Shown: in pieces, positions 33,362 to 44,824 of the stretch
Position numbering within the stretch: position 1 is the first letter of the stretch
How the letters are laid out: every line of letters begins with the position of its first letter
Source of the DNA: Okapia johnstoni
Taxonomy: Eukaryota > Chordata > Mammalia > Artiodactyla > Giraffidae
Assembly: GCA_024291935.2 (NCBI GenBank)
Contig: CM044321.1
Location: forward strand, 61,002,985 to 61,066,984
Direction: 5' to 3'
Length of the DNA stretch: 64,000 nucleotides
The notes under the pieces: model-generated
What the model was told of the DNA's origin: nothing
Database searches by the model: none
What the model saw: only the letters and a program-made list of their open reading frames with translations
Made by a program: the position numbers and the translations under genes

Positions 33362-33559
33362 TGGGTCAGTTTTTCTTATCATGCCCACCTGAGGGTACAG
33401 ATACTGAATGATGCAGGTAAATTCACAACTAATCCATTGCCTGGCAGGCTCTCTGAATGTTTAGGACCAAATCCTATTTATCCATCCTCCTACAAAGCTT
33501 TCTTCTTACCTGCTTGGAATTCTCTGGTGGTTTTCTGATGTTTGAGGGCAGGAAAAGAT

Positions 33560-33685
33560 GTATAGGTGCATGGATTTAGCAGCTAGTACTGCTAACTACT
33601 GTGAAACAGGAATTGTACCAGGCAATGAGGATACTTACTGGAGTGAGACACTGTTTCTATGCTCAAGAAACTCACCATCTGTGAC
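33560..33685 (-). mobile_element. L2 fragment, antisense (weak)
   Basis: GAATTGTACCAGGCAATGAG, GATACTTACTGGAGTGAG and CTATGCTCAAGAAACTCACC follow the antisense L2 terminal order. Confidence 0.4.
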
Positions 33686-33689
33686 TTAT

Positions 33690-34604
33690 TTTTTAATATG
33701 TGTTGCCCTCAGTTTGGGCCATTTGACTGGTAAGCATCAAATGTCTTATTGGATGGTCCATCTTGGAGAGTAGTTAATGCAAGTCAGAAGCAAGCTGGGT
33801 ATTCAGAGCTCACATCTACCTCCTTCTGAGCATCAGACAGCAGCTTTGATGCACTTCAAATCTTCAGCTGGAGTACATGAGAGTAAGCCAGGCATGCCTT
33901 TGTCATCCTCTCCCTTGACCTGTGGGTACCATATTGTCCTCTGTAAGGGCCTGTGGGAGGTGAGAGATCTGATGGAGTCTGAGTCTCAGAGAAGCAGTGA
34001 TTCTGTGACTTCACTGTGATGGCCAGGGGTAGGCACATCTTGAAACATGATCTTAAATGTTAAGTACAAATATTTTCAGAATTAAAGGCACATACCTTTG
34101 CTTTGTATTCCATGTGTAGAGGAACCTAATTCAATACCACCAGTTACAAATTCAGATAACAGGATTAACTGAAATAATAATTCCTTCCTTTCTTATACAT
34201 GACCTTGTGTCAATGATACAAAAGTTCTGCAGACATATCATATGTATGAAAGCAAATGTTTGCATTTATTGAAATAACTTTTCTCTTTGTAAATTTAGCA
34301 GATTGGTTGTAGAATGTTGCCCACAAGGGATATGTCAGCACTTTTAGGTCAGTTGCTGTGCATCTGAGCAATTGTAGATACACTGGTAGTGAAGTTGATG
34401 AGAAAGAAAGGAGGGATGTTGGATAGGGAGGAAGCTGGGAGATGTCTTGGATGGTTTGGTACCCACGTTCAGTGGAGTAGACTGTGCCAGGGCTGGTTTG
34501 CGGGAGTCGGCGGATGAATACCGAGAAAGCAGGGTGCTAGACTTGGGCAGAGATTCCTAATGGAACAGATATGAATGGGTGCTTTAGGCAATCCAGGGAG
34601 ATCT
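33690..34604. other. ~900 bp unassigned DNA
   Basis: No repeat, splice-bounded frame or RNA gene recognised. Confidence 0.4.
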
Positions 34605-34620
34605 GATTTGCCTTTCTTTT

Positions 34621-34811
34621 TTTAAAGATTTTTTTTGATGTGGACACTTTTTAAAGTCTTTATTGAATGTGTTACAATATTGTTTATGTTTTATGTTTTG
34701 AATTTTTGGCCACGTGGCGTGCGGGATCTTAGCTCCCCGGCCAGGGATCGAACCCGTATCCCCTGCGTTGGAAGGTGAAGTCTTCACCACTGGACCACCA
34801 GGGAAGTCTCA
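34621..34811 (-). mobile_element. CHR-type SINE with TSD
   Basis: AAAGTCTTTATTGAATGTGT near the left, GGGATCTTAGCTCCCCGGCC, AGGGATCGAACCCGTATCCC and CACTGGACCACCAGGGAAGT. Flanks GATTTGCCTTTCTTTT (34605-34620) and GATTTGCTTTCTTTT (34812-34826) differ by one base. Confidence 0.93.
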
Positions 34812-34882
34812 GATTTGCTTTCTTTTGATTCCACTTCAGCGTAGGCAGAGCAAGGCGGCTGGTGTTTGTTCAGCTTGTGCCC

Positions 34883-35147
34883 CTAAAATGCCTCAGGAAA
34901 TGGGCAGCCATCTTCCACCGGCTTTGTTTTGAAGAAGTCAATCTCCTGGACTGGCTGCGGCCAGCATGCAGCCTGTGGCCTCTGGGCAGCCACTCCTGAG
35001 GTCACATCCTCCGACGTCCTGTGGACACAGAGCACTTCGGCCAGGGGATCCATGACCGCGTCCTCTTGGGTCGGAGGCCTTCTTGGCTTGGAAAGCTTCC
35101 TGGGTTTGCTGACATCAGCCTCGTGTGGAGGAGGACTGGCCTGGCTG
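34883..35147 (-). CDS. candidate terminal coding exon, product unknown
   Basis: The minus strand is open from 35161 to a TAG at 34883-34885. A pyrimidine-rich stretch upstream ends in TTCTCAGCAG, a tandem NAGNAG acceptor allowing exon starts at 35147 or 35144 in the same frame. The predicted tail is about 88 residues, rich in Pro, Lys, Arg and Glu, with a KPRKLSKPRRPP basic patch and the ending CPFPEAF. Many third positions are G or C. A CHR SINE lying 70 bp beyond the stop supplies an AATAAA (minus strand, 34659-34664) that could serve as a poly(A) signal. The opposite strand is open over most of the same interval (34929-35255), as expected in GC-rich DNA, so this may be chance. No homologue recognised. 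Confidence 0.25.
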
Positions 35148-35149
35148 CT

Positions 35150-38100
35150 GAGAACATACATGGAAGTGAATGAAGTCCATGAAGAAAAAGGAAAAGAAAA
35201 ACAGCTCAGCCAGACACGCCCTCAATGGCCATTGTTCCTCCCTTGGAATCTGTGAGCTGGAGAGGAAGAGGTGACCGGGGAGGCATTTCCTAAACACAGA
35301 TGAGGAGAAAGAGGCTGGGGAGGCCGGAATTGGTCAGGAGGACTCAAAAGGCCATGCTCTCCTGCCAAATAGGGTGATTCTGAGGAACAGATGTGATGAC
35401 AGGAGCCTAACGACTAGGAATTTCAAAACAAAACAGAACGCTATTATCACGGCCTCCCCAGACAGGGGGGTCCCTGGAATCCAGGGCTCTGCCCCTCACC
35501 GCACGGAACCGGGCAGACACATTCACTCTTCAGCAATGTCCCAACATCCTCTCAGTGGCAGATTCCAGGAGCCATGCATTCCTCCGTCTGGAAAACTTTC
35601 CTCACGTCTAACGCCGAGCCCTCCCGCTGCAGCTGAACTCCATCCTCTCGTCCCTCGGTTCTGGAGACAATGGGGTGGAAAAGGATCTGTCACCATTTCC
35701 TCCTGAAGAATTCTTCAAAACAGCACTGATTTTCCCTTGGCCCTTCAGAACTCATTTCTGAATTGGTCAGTTCTGGAGAGTCCTGGTCAGATCTTTCTGC
35801 TCAGGGGGAAACAAGCTTTCATTACTCAGCAGAGTAGAAGGGCAGAAACGGGCGCCCCTGTTCTGGTTCGTCAAGAAAACCCTTTGCCCCGGACTCTGGT
35901 TTTTTCCCCACCGAATGCAGTATGCTGGTTAAAGAGCATTTTTGTTTCTCTTTTCTGGAACCCATTGTGTGTGGTGTCCAAGACACTGAGCGGCTAGTAC
36001 AGCTGCAGTTGTATTAAACTTCCCAGGCGGTCCCCGGAACTCTCAGGAGGAGTGAAGCTGCCGCAGGGAGGGGTGTGTCCCCGCATGTGTGTACGTGTGC
36101 GTGTCTGTGTGAGAGGAGGGGGCCCTGGGGCTGGACAACCCCCAGAGGGCCGTCTTTCCAGCTTGAAGCCCTCACTGCCTCTTTCAGGCTCAGGAAGCTG
36201 TCCCCACAGCGACACTCACACGCCAAGGAACCACATAATCGTTGGCAAGGCCTGGGGGGGCCCCCGGTCAGCCAGACGGGGCGGAGACAGCATTCCATTA
36301 TTATAACACAATGCCATAAGAGGATGCAAAATTCTTTTCATATTCCTTCTTATACAATAGGGCTCTGAAAACTCAACTTTTCCACCAAAAAGGGAGGTAA
36401 AACCAGCCATCTGTGGTGGTTGTGTTTTTGCCACCAAAGGAATCTTACTCATTGTCGGGACTGCTGTGTGAGCCTGGCTCACAGGGGTCAGCTCCGAACC
36501 TCCTCCCGGAGGCCCGCCCCTAGACTCTGAACCTTAGCAACTGATACTGCCCTCAGCAAACTGGCCTGGTTTAGAAGGCTGAGTTCATTTTTCTTGCTCC
36601 AGGACCACAGGGCCCTGGAGGGTGAAGCCAAAGCAAGCCTAGGCCTCCTAGGAAGACTCAGACTTGCACTGCCTGCAAAACTGCTATGCACACATTCGTC
36701 TCAAGGGAAGGGCTCACCTCCTCACCTCACCCAGCCCCAAGGCATTGGTGCCATGCTCACCCAGGCCTGGTGGGGACAGGGTGTCCTCCGTCCTGGGTCA
36801 CTCTGCCTGGGCCTAGCAGGGCCCGGTGCACATCTTGTCAGTGCTGTTGACAGGCTGACTCACAGATCCGGCATGGATGCTGGAACCCAGCAACCCAGAT
36901 GCTATTTCTAGCTTGGCTGTGGTTCCTGGCCATACCTTCCCACCATGGAACCAGGAGGAGAAGTCATCTGGGCCGGTACTGGGCTAGGTGGGCCCTGTAG
37001 GGTGGACATCAGGAGACATGAGGATTTTTCTTTATGAAAGGGTAGGAAATGATTTCTCTATGAAAGTGTAGGAAATGAGTTTAACAGCCCTGGTGACCCC
37101 GTCCCTCCCAAGTGCAATCTCTGACTTTGGCAGAGGTAGGAAATGAAATGGATTCAAGAGACCTCTGCAAACTTCTGTAGAGTTCCAATCCACCTTTGAG
37201 AGTAAAGTCTCCCCCTTAATTCATTGTTGTCCTTATTTGCTGAACATGCATTTATTTAGATATTAAAAAAATACAACGATTTTCCTAAAAATCACTACAG
37301 ACCTTAAGTGCAAGTAAGCATTGTTCTCCAAGCCTCAAAACTCCCCATGAGACCAATTCCTTTACAAGCATGCTAGAAGGTAGGGATTGCCTGGGCAGTA
37401 TTTCAGACTCTCTTAATAACACCTTACGGGGAAATTATGACACATTTCCTTATTTTCTATAAGGGTTACACTTGTTCTTTGGATGAAAGGAACTCCATAT
37501 ATAAATGCAATTATTACTCTGAATTTCTTCTGTACAATTGGAGCTCCAGAGACTCCTGGGCTGTTTGAATAGGATTTAGGCCTGGATTTTAACAGTGAAT
37601 ATGGGTGAAGAAAAGCCATAAAATCCATGAAACATTAACATTGCTAAAGAGGTCTCAGGGGTTTACAGCATCAAGGGTCACCAGTAAGTGGTCATGTTTT
37701 AATGAAGTGCTCCCTTTGATTAGTGAGAAACGGGGCCTGGCATCTTCCACAGCACAAATACTCTGCTTCTAAGGCTGCCAAGCAAGTGCTTTCAGAAGCT
37801 GAATTTTCTCCCCACTCCAGGGAGCTGGCAGTGGACAGCAGAGGACATTCCACTGAAATCAGGCCATTGGGAGCTGAAGACAAAGGCAGCTGATTCAAGT
37901 GCACCAAATTGGAATTTCTCTAATCAAATATATTAAATTCACCATCATTCTTGATTGTCTTAATGGGAAGGAAGGGCAGCTGTGCCCTTCGTTTTCTAAG
38001 CATTTTATTTAGTGCCTTGGGGGGCAGGGGGTGTTGCAGAGAGGGAGGGGCAGGAAAGCAAGATGGGAAGAGAAGAGAGGTAGAGATAGCCAAGAAAGCT

Positions 38101-38420
38101 ATGGGAAGCTAATGTCTTTTGTCTTAAAAGTAAAATGATTTTGCATGCTGTTCAGATCCACACTGAGAGTTCCCAGAGCCGTCACTCACTGAGAAAACCC
38201 CCAAATAACCAGTTTATAAAGCACATTTACTTAGGAGTGGAAGAACAGCCAGCAAACAGACCAGGGCATTGGGGGGGGGTGGTGGTGGAGAGGCTTGGAA
38301 TATTCCAGCAAAGAGAGACATGGGCGACTAGTGTTAGACTTGCTCCACTGGTTTCATGAAAGCCTGCTCCATGGAGCATTGCTTATCCCCTGCATATTTT
38401 GTGCTTCGTACAACAGGATT
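35150..38420. other. 3.3 kb repeat-poor, GC-richer region
   Basis: No Bov-tA, CHR SINE or BovB in over 3 kb, against about one per kilobase elsewhere. Contains a weak L3/CR1-like stretch near 35590-35700, an imperfect tandem pair of about 26 bp at 37026-37079 (TATGAAAGGGTAGGAAATGA then TATGAAAGTGTAGGAAATGA) and a G run at 38271-38279. Open frames are short and overlap on both strands. No gene recognised. Confidence 0.45.
35585..35700 (+). mobile_element. possible L3/CR1-like remnant
   Basis: TGGAAAACTTTCCTCACGTC, TAACGCCGAGCCCTCCCGCT, GCAGCTGAACTCCATCCTCT and CGTCCCTCGGTTCTGG resemble the terminal part of CR1-type elements. Very divergent. Confidence 0.3.
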
Positions 38421-38424
38421 TAAA

Positions 38425-38840
38425 TTTCAAGACTCTTAGGGACTATATTTTAAATGAACAACCAACAAGGACCTACTGTATAGCACAGGGAACTCTGTTC
38501 AATGTTATGTGGCAGCCTGGATGGGCGGGGAATTTGGGGGCAATTGGATACATATATTGTTGTTGTTTTTTAGTCACTAAGTTGTGTCTGACTCTTTTGT
38601 GACTCCATGGACTGTAACGTGCCAGGCTCCACCACAGGATTTCTCAGGCAAGAATACTGGAGTGGGTTGCCATTTCCTCCTCCAGGGAATCTTCCCAACC
38701 CAGGTCTTCTACTTGGCAGGGAGATTCTTTACCACTGAGCCACCAGGGAAGTCCAGATACATGCATATGTATGACTGAATCCCTTTGCTGTCCACTTGAA
38801 ACTATCACGACATGGTTAATTAGCTATAGTGAGTGAAAGT
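38425..38840 (+). mobile_element. L1 3' end, sense, split by a SINE
   Basis: Left part ACCTACTGTATAGCACAGGG and AACTCTGTTCAATGTTATGT (to 38546). Right part after the SINE ATACATGCATATGTATGACT, CTTTGCTGTCCACTTGAAAC, then ACATGGTTAATTAGCTATAG. Confidence 0.75.
38555..38755 (-). mobile_element. Bov-tA SINE inside an L1
   Basis: TTGTTGTTGTTTTTTAGTCA start, CTTTTGTGACTCCATGGACT, TGAGCCACCAGGGAAGTCC end. GATACAT on both sides (38547, 38756) is the likely target duplication. A short internal deletion lies in the head. Confidence 0.9.
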
Positions 38841-39590
38841 TGCTCAGTTCATTTCAGTTCAGTCGCTCAGTCGTGTCCGGCTCTTTGCAACCCCATGAAT
38901 CGCAGCACACCAGGCCTCCCTGTCCATCACCAACTCCCAGAGTTTACCCAAACTCATGTCCATTGAGTCGGTGATGCCATCCAGCCATCTCATCCTCTGT
39001 CGTCCCCTTCTCCTCCTGCCCCCACTCCTTCCCAGCATCAGGGTCTTTTCCAATGAGTCAATTCTATGCATGAGGTGGCCAAAGTATTGGAGTTTCAGCT
39101 TCAACATCAGCCCTTCCAATGAACACCCAGGGCTGATCTCCTTTAGCATGGACTGGTTGGATCTCCTTGCAGTCCAAGGGACTCTCAAGAGTCTTCTCCA
39201 ACAACACAGTTCAAAAGCATCAATTCTTCAGTGCCCAGCTTTCTTCACAGTCCAACTCTCACATCCATACATGACCACTGGAAAAACCATAGGCCTGACT
39301 AGACGGACCTTTGTTGGCAAAGTAAAGTCTCTGCTTTTTAATATGCTGTCTAGGTTGGTCATAACCTTCCTTCCAAGGAGTAAGCGTCTTTTAATTTCAT
39401 GGCTGCAATCACCGTGTCCAATTCTTTGCGACCCCATGGACTACAGCCTGCCAGGCTCCTCTGTCCATGGAATTTTCCAGTAGGTTGTAGTTCCCTTCTC
39501 CAGGGGATCTTCCCAACCCAGGGATCTCACCCAGGGGTCCCTCATTGCAATTGGATTCTTTACTGTCTCAGTCACCAGGGAAACTCCTCC
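38833..39590 (-). mobile_element. Bov-tA SINE split by a BovB
   Basis: The SINE 3' end (GAGTGAAAGTTGCTCAGT) lies at 38833-38850 and the rest (CGTGTCCAATTCTTTGCGAC onward to CACCAGGGAAACTCC) at 39411-39590. The BovB at 38853-39410 sits between them. Confidence 0.7.
38853..39410 (-). mobile_element. BovB LINE 3' end inside a SINE (copy 4)
   Basis: Begins TTTCAGTTCAGTCGCTCAGT (BovB 3' end) and runs antisense to TTTTAATTTCATGGCTGCAA. A 109-codon stretch (39188 to 38859, minus) keeps the BovB C-terminal frame to its usual end (ending KSRTRLSD). Confidence 0.93.
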
Positions 39591-39599
39591 AATACAAAA

Positions 39600-40386
39600 T
39601 AAAAAGTTTTGAAGAAAAAGAAAGACATTTAGGGAAACAGATCTCCTCTGTCACCTTCCTGGCTAAGAGCAGAATCCACAGAAGGCCTTTTTACCATGCG
39701 CATGATGGGATTCAGGATCTGATGGCCTGACCTATTCTTTTCTAAGACAGCTTAACAGAAAGTCCGAGAGTAATGTTTCCTGCCTGGAGTGCCGCGCTAC
39801 AGACAAGGTCTCGGTCTGCCCCTCCAGCTTCAAAGGAGAACTTGGGCGCGTGATGTCACTTCCTCCGTCTGCTGAGTTGATAACAGGATGAACCTGAACG
39901 TGATATGAGCCAGACATTCCACTCTGTGATTCTGTACTTCACCCCATGGGAAGGCAGGGTCCTTAAGCAGACATTGTTTTTGTACTGAGAGCTATGCACC
40001 CACGAATGCACTTCATCAAGGAAAACAAAAGTCCAGGAATCGCCGGCCGGCTGGACTCACAGGCTCGCACAGGCTAACGTGAGTCATCCAGGGCTTTGAA
40101 AGCTGGTGCCTGTTACCGCCTGAAGCCAGCCTGTTTCTGAGCTGGAATGTGAAAGGCAGCTGGCTGTGTCAAAGGGGCAGAGAATAAAGCCGCAGTGTAA
40201 AACGAAGACACAATTTAGCAAAGAGAAGATGCTATTAAAATGGAGTCTGCTCCTCTGGCAGCCACTTTCGGAGGGCCCCCTTTTGGAAACAAATAATTCT
40301 ATTCCTCTTTTTAGAGAACAGAAAAAGGAGTTGGGGGGTTCCTTTCAGAAAAATGTTATCGGACTCTTTTAAAATGTCCCCATTTG
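39600..40386. other. ~790 bp repeat-free DNA
   Basis: No repeat recognised. Includes a GC-rich part with CGCCGGCCGGCTGG at 40039-40052. Confidence 0.4.
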
Positions 40387-40387
40387 A

Positions 40388-40590
40388 AGGGAAGGTGGCT
40401 CAGACGGTAAGGAATCTGCTTGCAATGCAGGAGATCTGGGTTTGATCCCTGGGTGGGGAAGATCCCCTTGAGGAGGGGATGGCAACCCACTCCAATATTC
40501 TTGCCTGGAGAATCCCCATGGACAGAGGAGCCTGGCGGGCTGCAGTCCATGGGGTTGCAAAGAGTTGGACACGACTGAGCGACTTACTGC
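40388..40590 (+). mobile_element. Bov-tA SINE
   Basis: GGGAAGGTGGCTCAGACGGT head (first bases altered), CTGGGTTTGATCCCTGGGTG, to CACGACTGAGCGACTTACTG. Confidence 0.92.
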
Positions 40591-41239
40591 TCAAAGAGCA
40601 TGTGATAAGGCGGCATCTATATACCTGGTGGCATTGTATCAGGGGACACAATGCAGGCTAAATGGAACTCTTTATTGCTCGGAGGAAATCTAGCAACTCA
40701 ATGAATCAGCTTGGCTCTGCTCTCATATATGGTGGGTGTCCAGCCCCCTTATGGTGGCTCCTTCCTTTCCCAGGAGCTGGGTGAGGCCGGCTCACAGAGG
40801 AAGAAACTGCCAGTGCCTTTCTCCCCACACTCCCTCCCTCTCTCTCACACAACGCCCCTTTGTCCCTGTGTTCCCTCATCCCTCAGGGCATGGCCTGAGC
40901 TGAGTAGAGGCCGTTGCCAGGGAGCCTCTTAGTTCCAGCTTCTTCTTCCTGTGGGGAGTGAGCCTCCTGGGCCAGCTTGGAGTCACATCCAGAGCTGCCA
41001 GGCTCTGGGGTGGCATATGGGCTTCTCAGGCTGCACGGGCCTGTCCACCCCCAAACCTCCCACCCCACCCCACCCCCGCCCAGTGGCAAGAGAAAGGCAT
41101 ATGGGTTCTCATGAAGCCCAGCTCATGAAGGGCTGCAGAGAGAGCTCAGGGCCAGGAGTCAACCTCAGCATAGCTTGGTCTTCTCTGTGAAATTAGAGGC
41201 TGCAGGAGATGACGTCCAAGGTTTCTTGCAGGTACAATG
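40591..41239. other. ~650 bp unassigned DNA
   Basis: C-rich tract at 41041-41081 (CCACCCCACCCCACCCCCGC). No gene recognised. Confidence 0.4.
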
Positions 41240-41456
41240 GTGTGTGTTTGCGTGCTCAGTTGCTTAGTCGTGTCTGACTCTGTGCGACCCCATGGACTAT
41301 AGCCCATCAGGCTCCTCTGTCCATGGGATTTTCCAGGCAAGAATACTGGAGTGGGTTGCCATTTCCTTCTCCAGGGGATCTTCCTGATCCAGGGATCGAA
41401 CCTGCATCTCCTGCACTGGCAGGCAGGTTCTTTACCACTGAGCCACCTGGGAAGTC
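41240..41456 (-). mobile_element. Bov-tA SINE
   Basis: GTGTGTGTTTGCGTGCTCAG to CACTGAGCCACCTGGGAAGT. Full length. Confidence 0.93.
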
Positions 41457-41529
41457 CACAGTAGCGTGTACCTCTCAATAATAACTGAGGATGTGGGATA
41501 GAAATACCGTGGCCTTCTGAGTAGATGGG

Positions 41530-41715
41530 CCTTGATTTGAATACTGACTTCACCTTTGTGGTTTTGCTCAGGTTATAAAGCTTCTGTTTCTCTTTTGGGG
41601 AAAAAAAAAATTTGGACGAAATCACATCTACCATACTAAGATGCTGTGTGAGTTTAGTGACTTGAATTACAGGAAAGAGTCTGGTATGATTCCTGGCCCA
41701 GGGTAGGTCCTTCCA
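41530..41715 (-). repeat. MIR SINE, antisense
   Basis: TTGATTTGAATACTGACTTC, TTGCTCAGGTTATAAAGCTT and CTGGTATGATTCCTGGCCCA follow antisense MIR order, with an A run at 41601-41610. Confidence 0.55.
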
Positions 41716-44379
41716 AACGTCAGCTTCCCTTAGAACTCTATGATGTTGACTGTCAAAAGAAAAAAAGTGATGAAAATCTGCCTTAGTCCAGGAGGTTTGA
41801 CATTTACAGTGGAATTATGTTTCATTTTCATGTTTTGGGTCAGCAGTTCCTAGGCATTTCGTTTTCAGAGACAAGTGAAGTTGGGAAAAAAAATAATTAG
41901 GATTGGTTGCAAGGTAGACTTGTCAGCTTTTAAATTTTGACCAAATAAGTTGGCTAAAAACCAATTCTCGTTTATTCTGACCATCATTTCAAAAATAAAG
42001 GCCGTGCTGATCAGTCTTTTTTGGGAAAGGACACTTGTCCTTGGTAAACTAACATATATATGGCACGCATGTATTTTTACTATGAATGAAATGTATAGGA
42101 GCAACACTACCATTTTCTTAATTTAGAATTTACCGTGGATGAGTAAGAATTTGTCCCATTCTATCCCCAGTATGGGGCTGGTCTGGGGAAACCACTGTCT
42201 TAGAGAATAAATTTAGCTTATTTGTGTACTGTCATGTGTTTATGTAAACTAGTCTGGGCTACTCTCTTTTCCTTTTGCACCTTCCATTCAGATCTCCTTG
42301 CCCTTGTGTACACAAACACATAGATTTCATTTATGCTGCTTTAGCCCACCCAATTCACCCTGAAATTTCCAGAAGGGGGCACAATGCTTGCAAAGCGTGC
42401 AATATTTCAGTTTCATCTGCACACTTCCTCCCTCTCACTTGAAGCAAACGTCCTGAGTGGCTCTCCGAGCTCACAGATGGGGGAAAGCCCACTGCAGTCT
42501 AGAGAGACCCTGCCTTCATTGGCTTTCACAGCATTTCCAGGCCCCCCGGTTGCCTCGCCTGCTCTGAGCAAAGTACAATGTACATGGAAAGCAAGGCTGG
42601 CCCGGCCTCTCCCCCTCCGGTGGACCCACTTAGCATGGAGCATCTTAGGGGCTTCCCACCTGCTCTGGCCTCATCACAACATCTCCTCTGCCCTGGCTCA
42701 GCTCCCAGCAAAGAAGGGCCTTTGAGCCCAGCTATTGGTACCCCGTCCTCTCTTGAAAGAAAGCGGGGAGACCTCTTTCCCTCAAAGCTTGGGTGCTTGG
42801 GCTGCTTCTCATCAGCTGGGAATCTGAGCTGCCACCCCCAGCCTGGTGTCCCAGGCAGGTGCATTGATGGAGCCGGAGCTGGGTGAGAAAGTGGGTGATG
42901 GCTCTCTGTCTCCTAGCAATTCGGGTTCTCCCAGTGTGGCCTCATGTGTTGTGAATTACAGAAATACCCAAAACACCCACCATTAAATATAAGTACCGAA
43001 ATGTTCTTGAATGCCAAGTGTAAGGACTGAAACACGCTCTTGATACAAGCTGGTTGCACATGGCTTGCTGCCATTCGCACCTGCGCAGTGGAGCCCGTGG
43101 GGGCCTGCTCTCCCTGGGCTGGGCTTGCTTTGTTTCTTCTGGTCCTTTCCTTCAACTCTCTGCAGCCAGAGACTGCAGTGGTGTTGGATCACATTTTCCC
43201 TGCGAGGGGCCTGACCCTTCTGATAGACGTATTTGGTCTTCCTGGGAGGTCTCTCCAGGGTCAGAAAGGAACACACAGAAAATCCATTAAGCCCCATATC
43301 ACGTCTCTTTCCGGGGTAACAGATGTCAGTGGTGCTCGCTGAGATCTGAGTCAGAAAGCTGCAGGGTCCTGGAGCCGAGCGTGGCAGAGTCGAGTGATCC
43401 AGCTGTCTGGCCACCACAGCCTCAAGCGCAGTGCCACCTCCGGGCTCACTATCTGAGTCCGGGTCTGCAAATGGTAGAGGTGCACAGGGGGCGGTGGGGA
43501 TCTTCCCACCCTTGCTTCAGCTCCCTCCGCCCCAGCCTCTCCTTGCCCCCTGCTTAGTGGGGCCTGGTTCCTGCCATGCCGTGGAAGATGCTAGCAAGGA
43601 AGTGGGTGGGTGCACATCTAAGCTGAGTTTTATCTTTTTGGGGCTCCTGAATCTCTTTTGAAGTGATTTAGACCATAGAGAACAACGGTGCTTGTTTTTT
43701 ATTCTGGAGGCTTCAGTTCTACCAAGAGGCTTCTTAAGTATTAAGAGGCTCCCTGAGGTTGGTGCTGTCTCCCTTCATGTGGTTCTCGTTCTCATGTTTT
43801 ACTTATATTTGATGTGGTGGCTGTAGCCAATGAAAGCTAGTCCCCTCCTCCCTTCCCCCAGCCCCAGCTCAAAGTCATAACCCAAGAGGTTTTGGTTTCT
43901 GTCTCAACATTTCCTCTCTTCACTGTCTCTGTAGGGCCAAAAATGTCATTTTCTAAGTTACTCCCAGGAGCTTCAGCTTCCTTATGCCCTTTCTTCTTTA
44001 AGGGGGCCAGTGGGATGTGTGGGAGGGAGCTGGGGTCTGGGGCGTGGGGCCACCTCCTGAGTGCAGCCCAGGTGCAGGCACCTTGCTAGAAAAAGAAGAT
44101 TCAAAGATAAGCCCTCAGCAGAGACCCCCCCCCCCCCCCGCCCCCGCACCCCATGGGGATAGAAGGAGAACACCCACCACTCTCGTAAAGGCCACCAACA
44201 CCTTTTTAATCACCAAATCCAAGGATCTGTTTCCATTCCCACACTTCATTCCCTCCCTCCAGTTCTGGCCCTGTGGCTCACCCCTGCTTTTCTCATTGTT
44301 TTATTCAATAGACACTTATTGAGGGGCTAACCCATTCCTATGCCATGGGCCGTGGTACACGTGATAGTTAAAAGCAGGT
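41716..44379. other. 2.7 kb repeat-free region
   Basis: No interspersed repeat recognised apart from a C run at 44125-44150. 42360-43650 is GC-richer and opens several 100-144 codon frames on both strands, none with a recognisable domain or splice-bounded exon. Confidence 0.4.
44125..44150. repeat. poly(C) tract
   Basis: Fifteen C in a row then G and further C runs; prone to length error in sequencing and assembly. Confidence 0.9.
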
Positions 44380-44590
44380 TCTGTGTCATAACATGTGTAT
44401 TCACTCCAGTCCTGACTTGTCTTAGATGTGTGGCCCAGGTAAGTTATGCAGCCTTACAGGGACCCAGTTTCCTCACCTGTTAAATGAGATTTATAATATT
44501 ATCTACCCCACAAGATTTTGTGACGATCAGATGAGATAATACCAGGGGTGTGCTTAGAACAAGGCCCTGGCACATTGTGTAGTTCTGGTG
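44380..44590 (-). repeat. MIR SINE, antisense
   Basis: TGTGTGGCCCAGGTAAGTTA, CAGTTTCCTCACCTGTTAAA, GATCAGATGAGATAATACCA and ACAAGGCCCTGGCACATTGT, in antisense order. Confidence 0.75.
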
Positions 44591-44593
44591 ACT

Positions 44594-44806
44594 GGGCTTC
44601 CCTGATGGTTCAGATAGTAAAGAATCCACCTGCAGTGCAGGAGACCCGGTTTGATCCCTGTGGGTCAGGAAGATCCCCTGGAGAAGGAAATGGAAACCTA
44701 CTCCAGTATTCTTGCCTGGAGAATCCCACGAACAGAGGAGCCTGGCAGGATACAGTCCATGGGGTAGCAAAGATTTGGACACAATAGACTATCACTTTCA
44801 CTTTTT
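44594..44806 (+). mobile_element. Bov-tA SINE
   Basis: GGGCTTCCCTGATGGTTCAG to AGACTATCACTTTCACTT, full length with a (T)GTGGG insertion in the B-box region. Confidence 0.92.
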
Positions 44807-44824
44807 CCTGTTATAGTAATAATA

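Noticed and set aside
36050..36300. Possible CpG island or promoter
   Set aside because: GC-rich but CpG sites are sparse and partly in a GTGTGCGTGTCTGTG run; no promoter element seen.
42384..43417. Several 100-144 codon frames on both strands in GC-rich DNA
   Set aside because: Mutually overlapping, low-complexity, and without splice-bounded limits; expected from low stop frequency at high GC.
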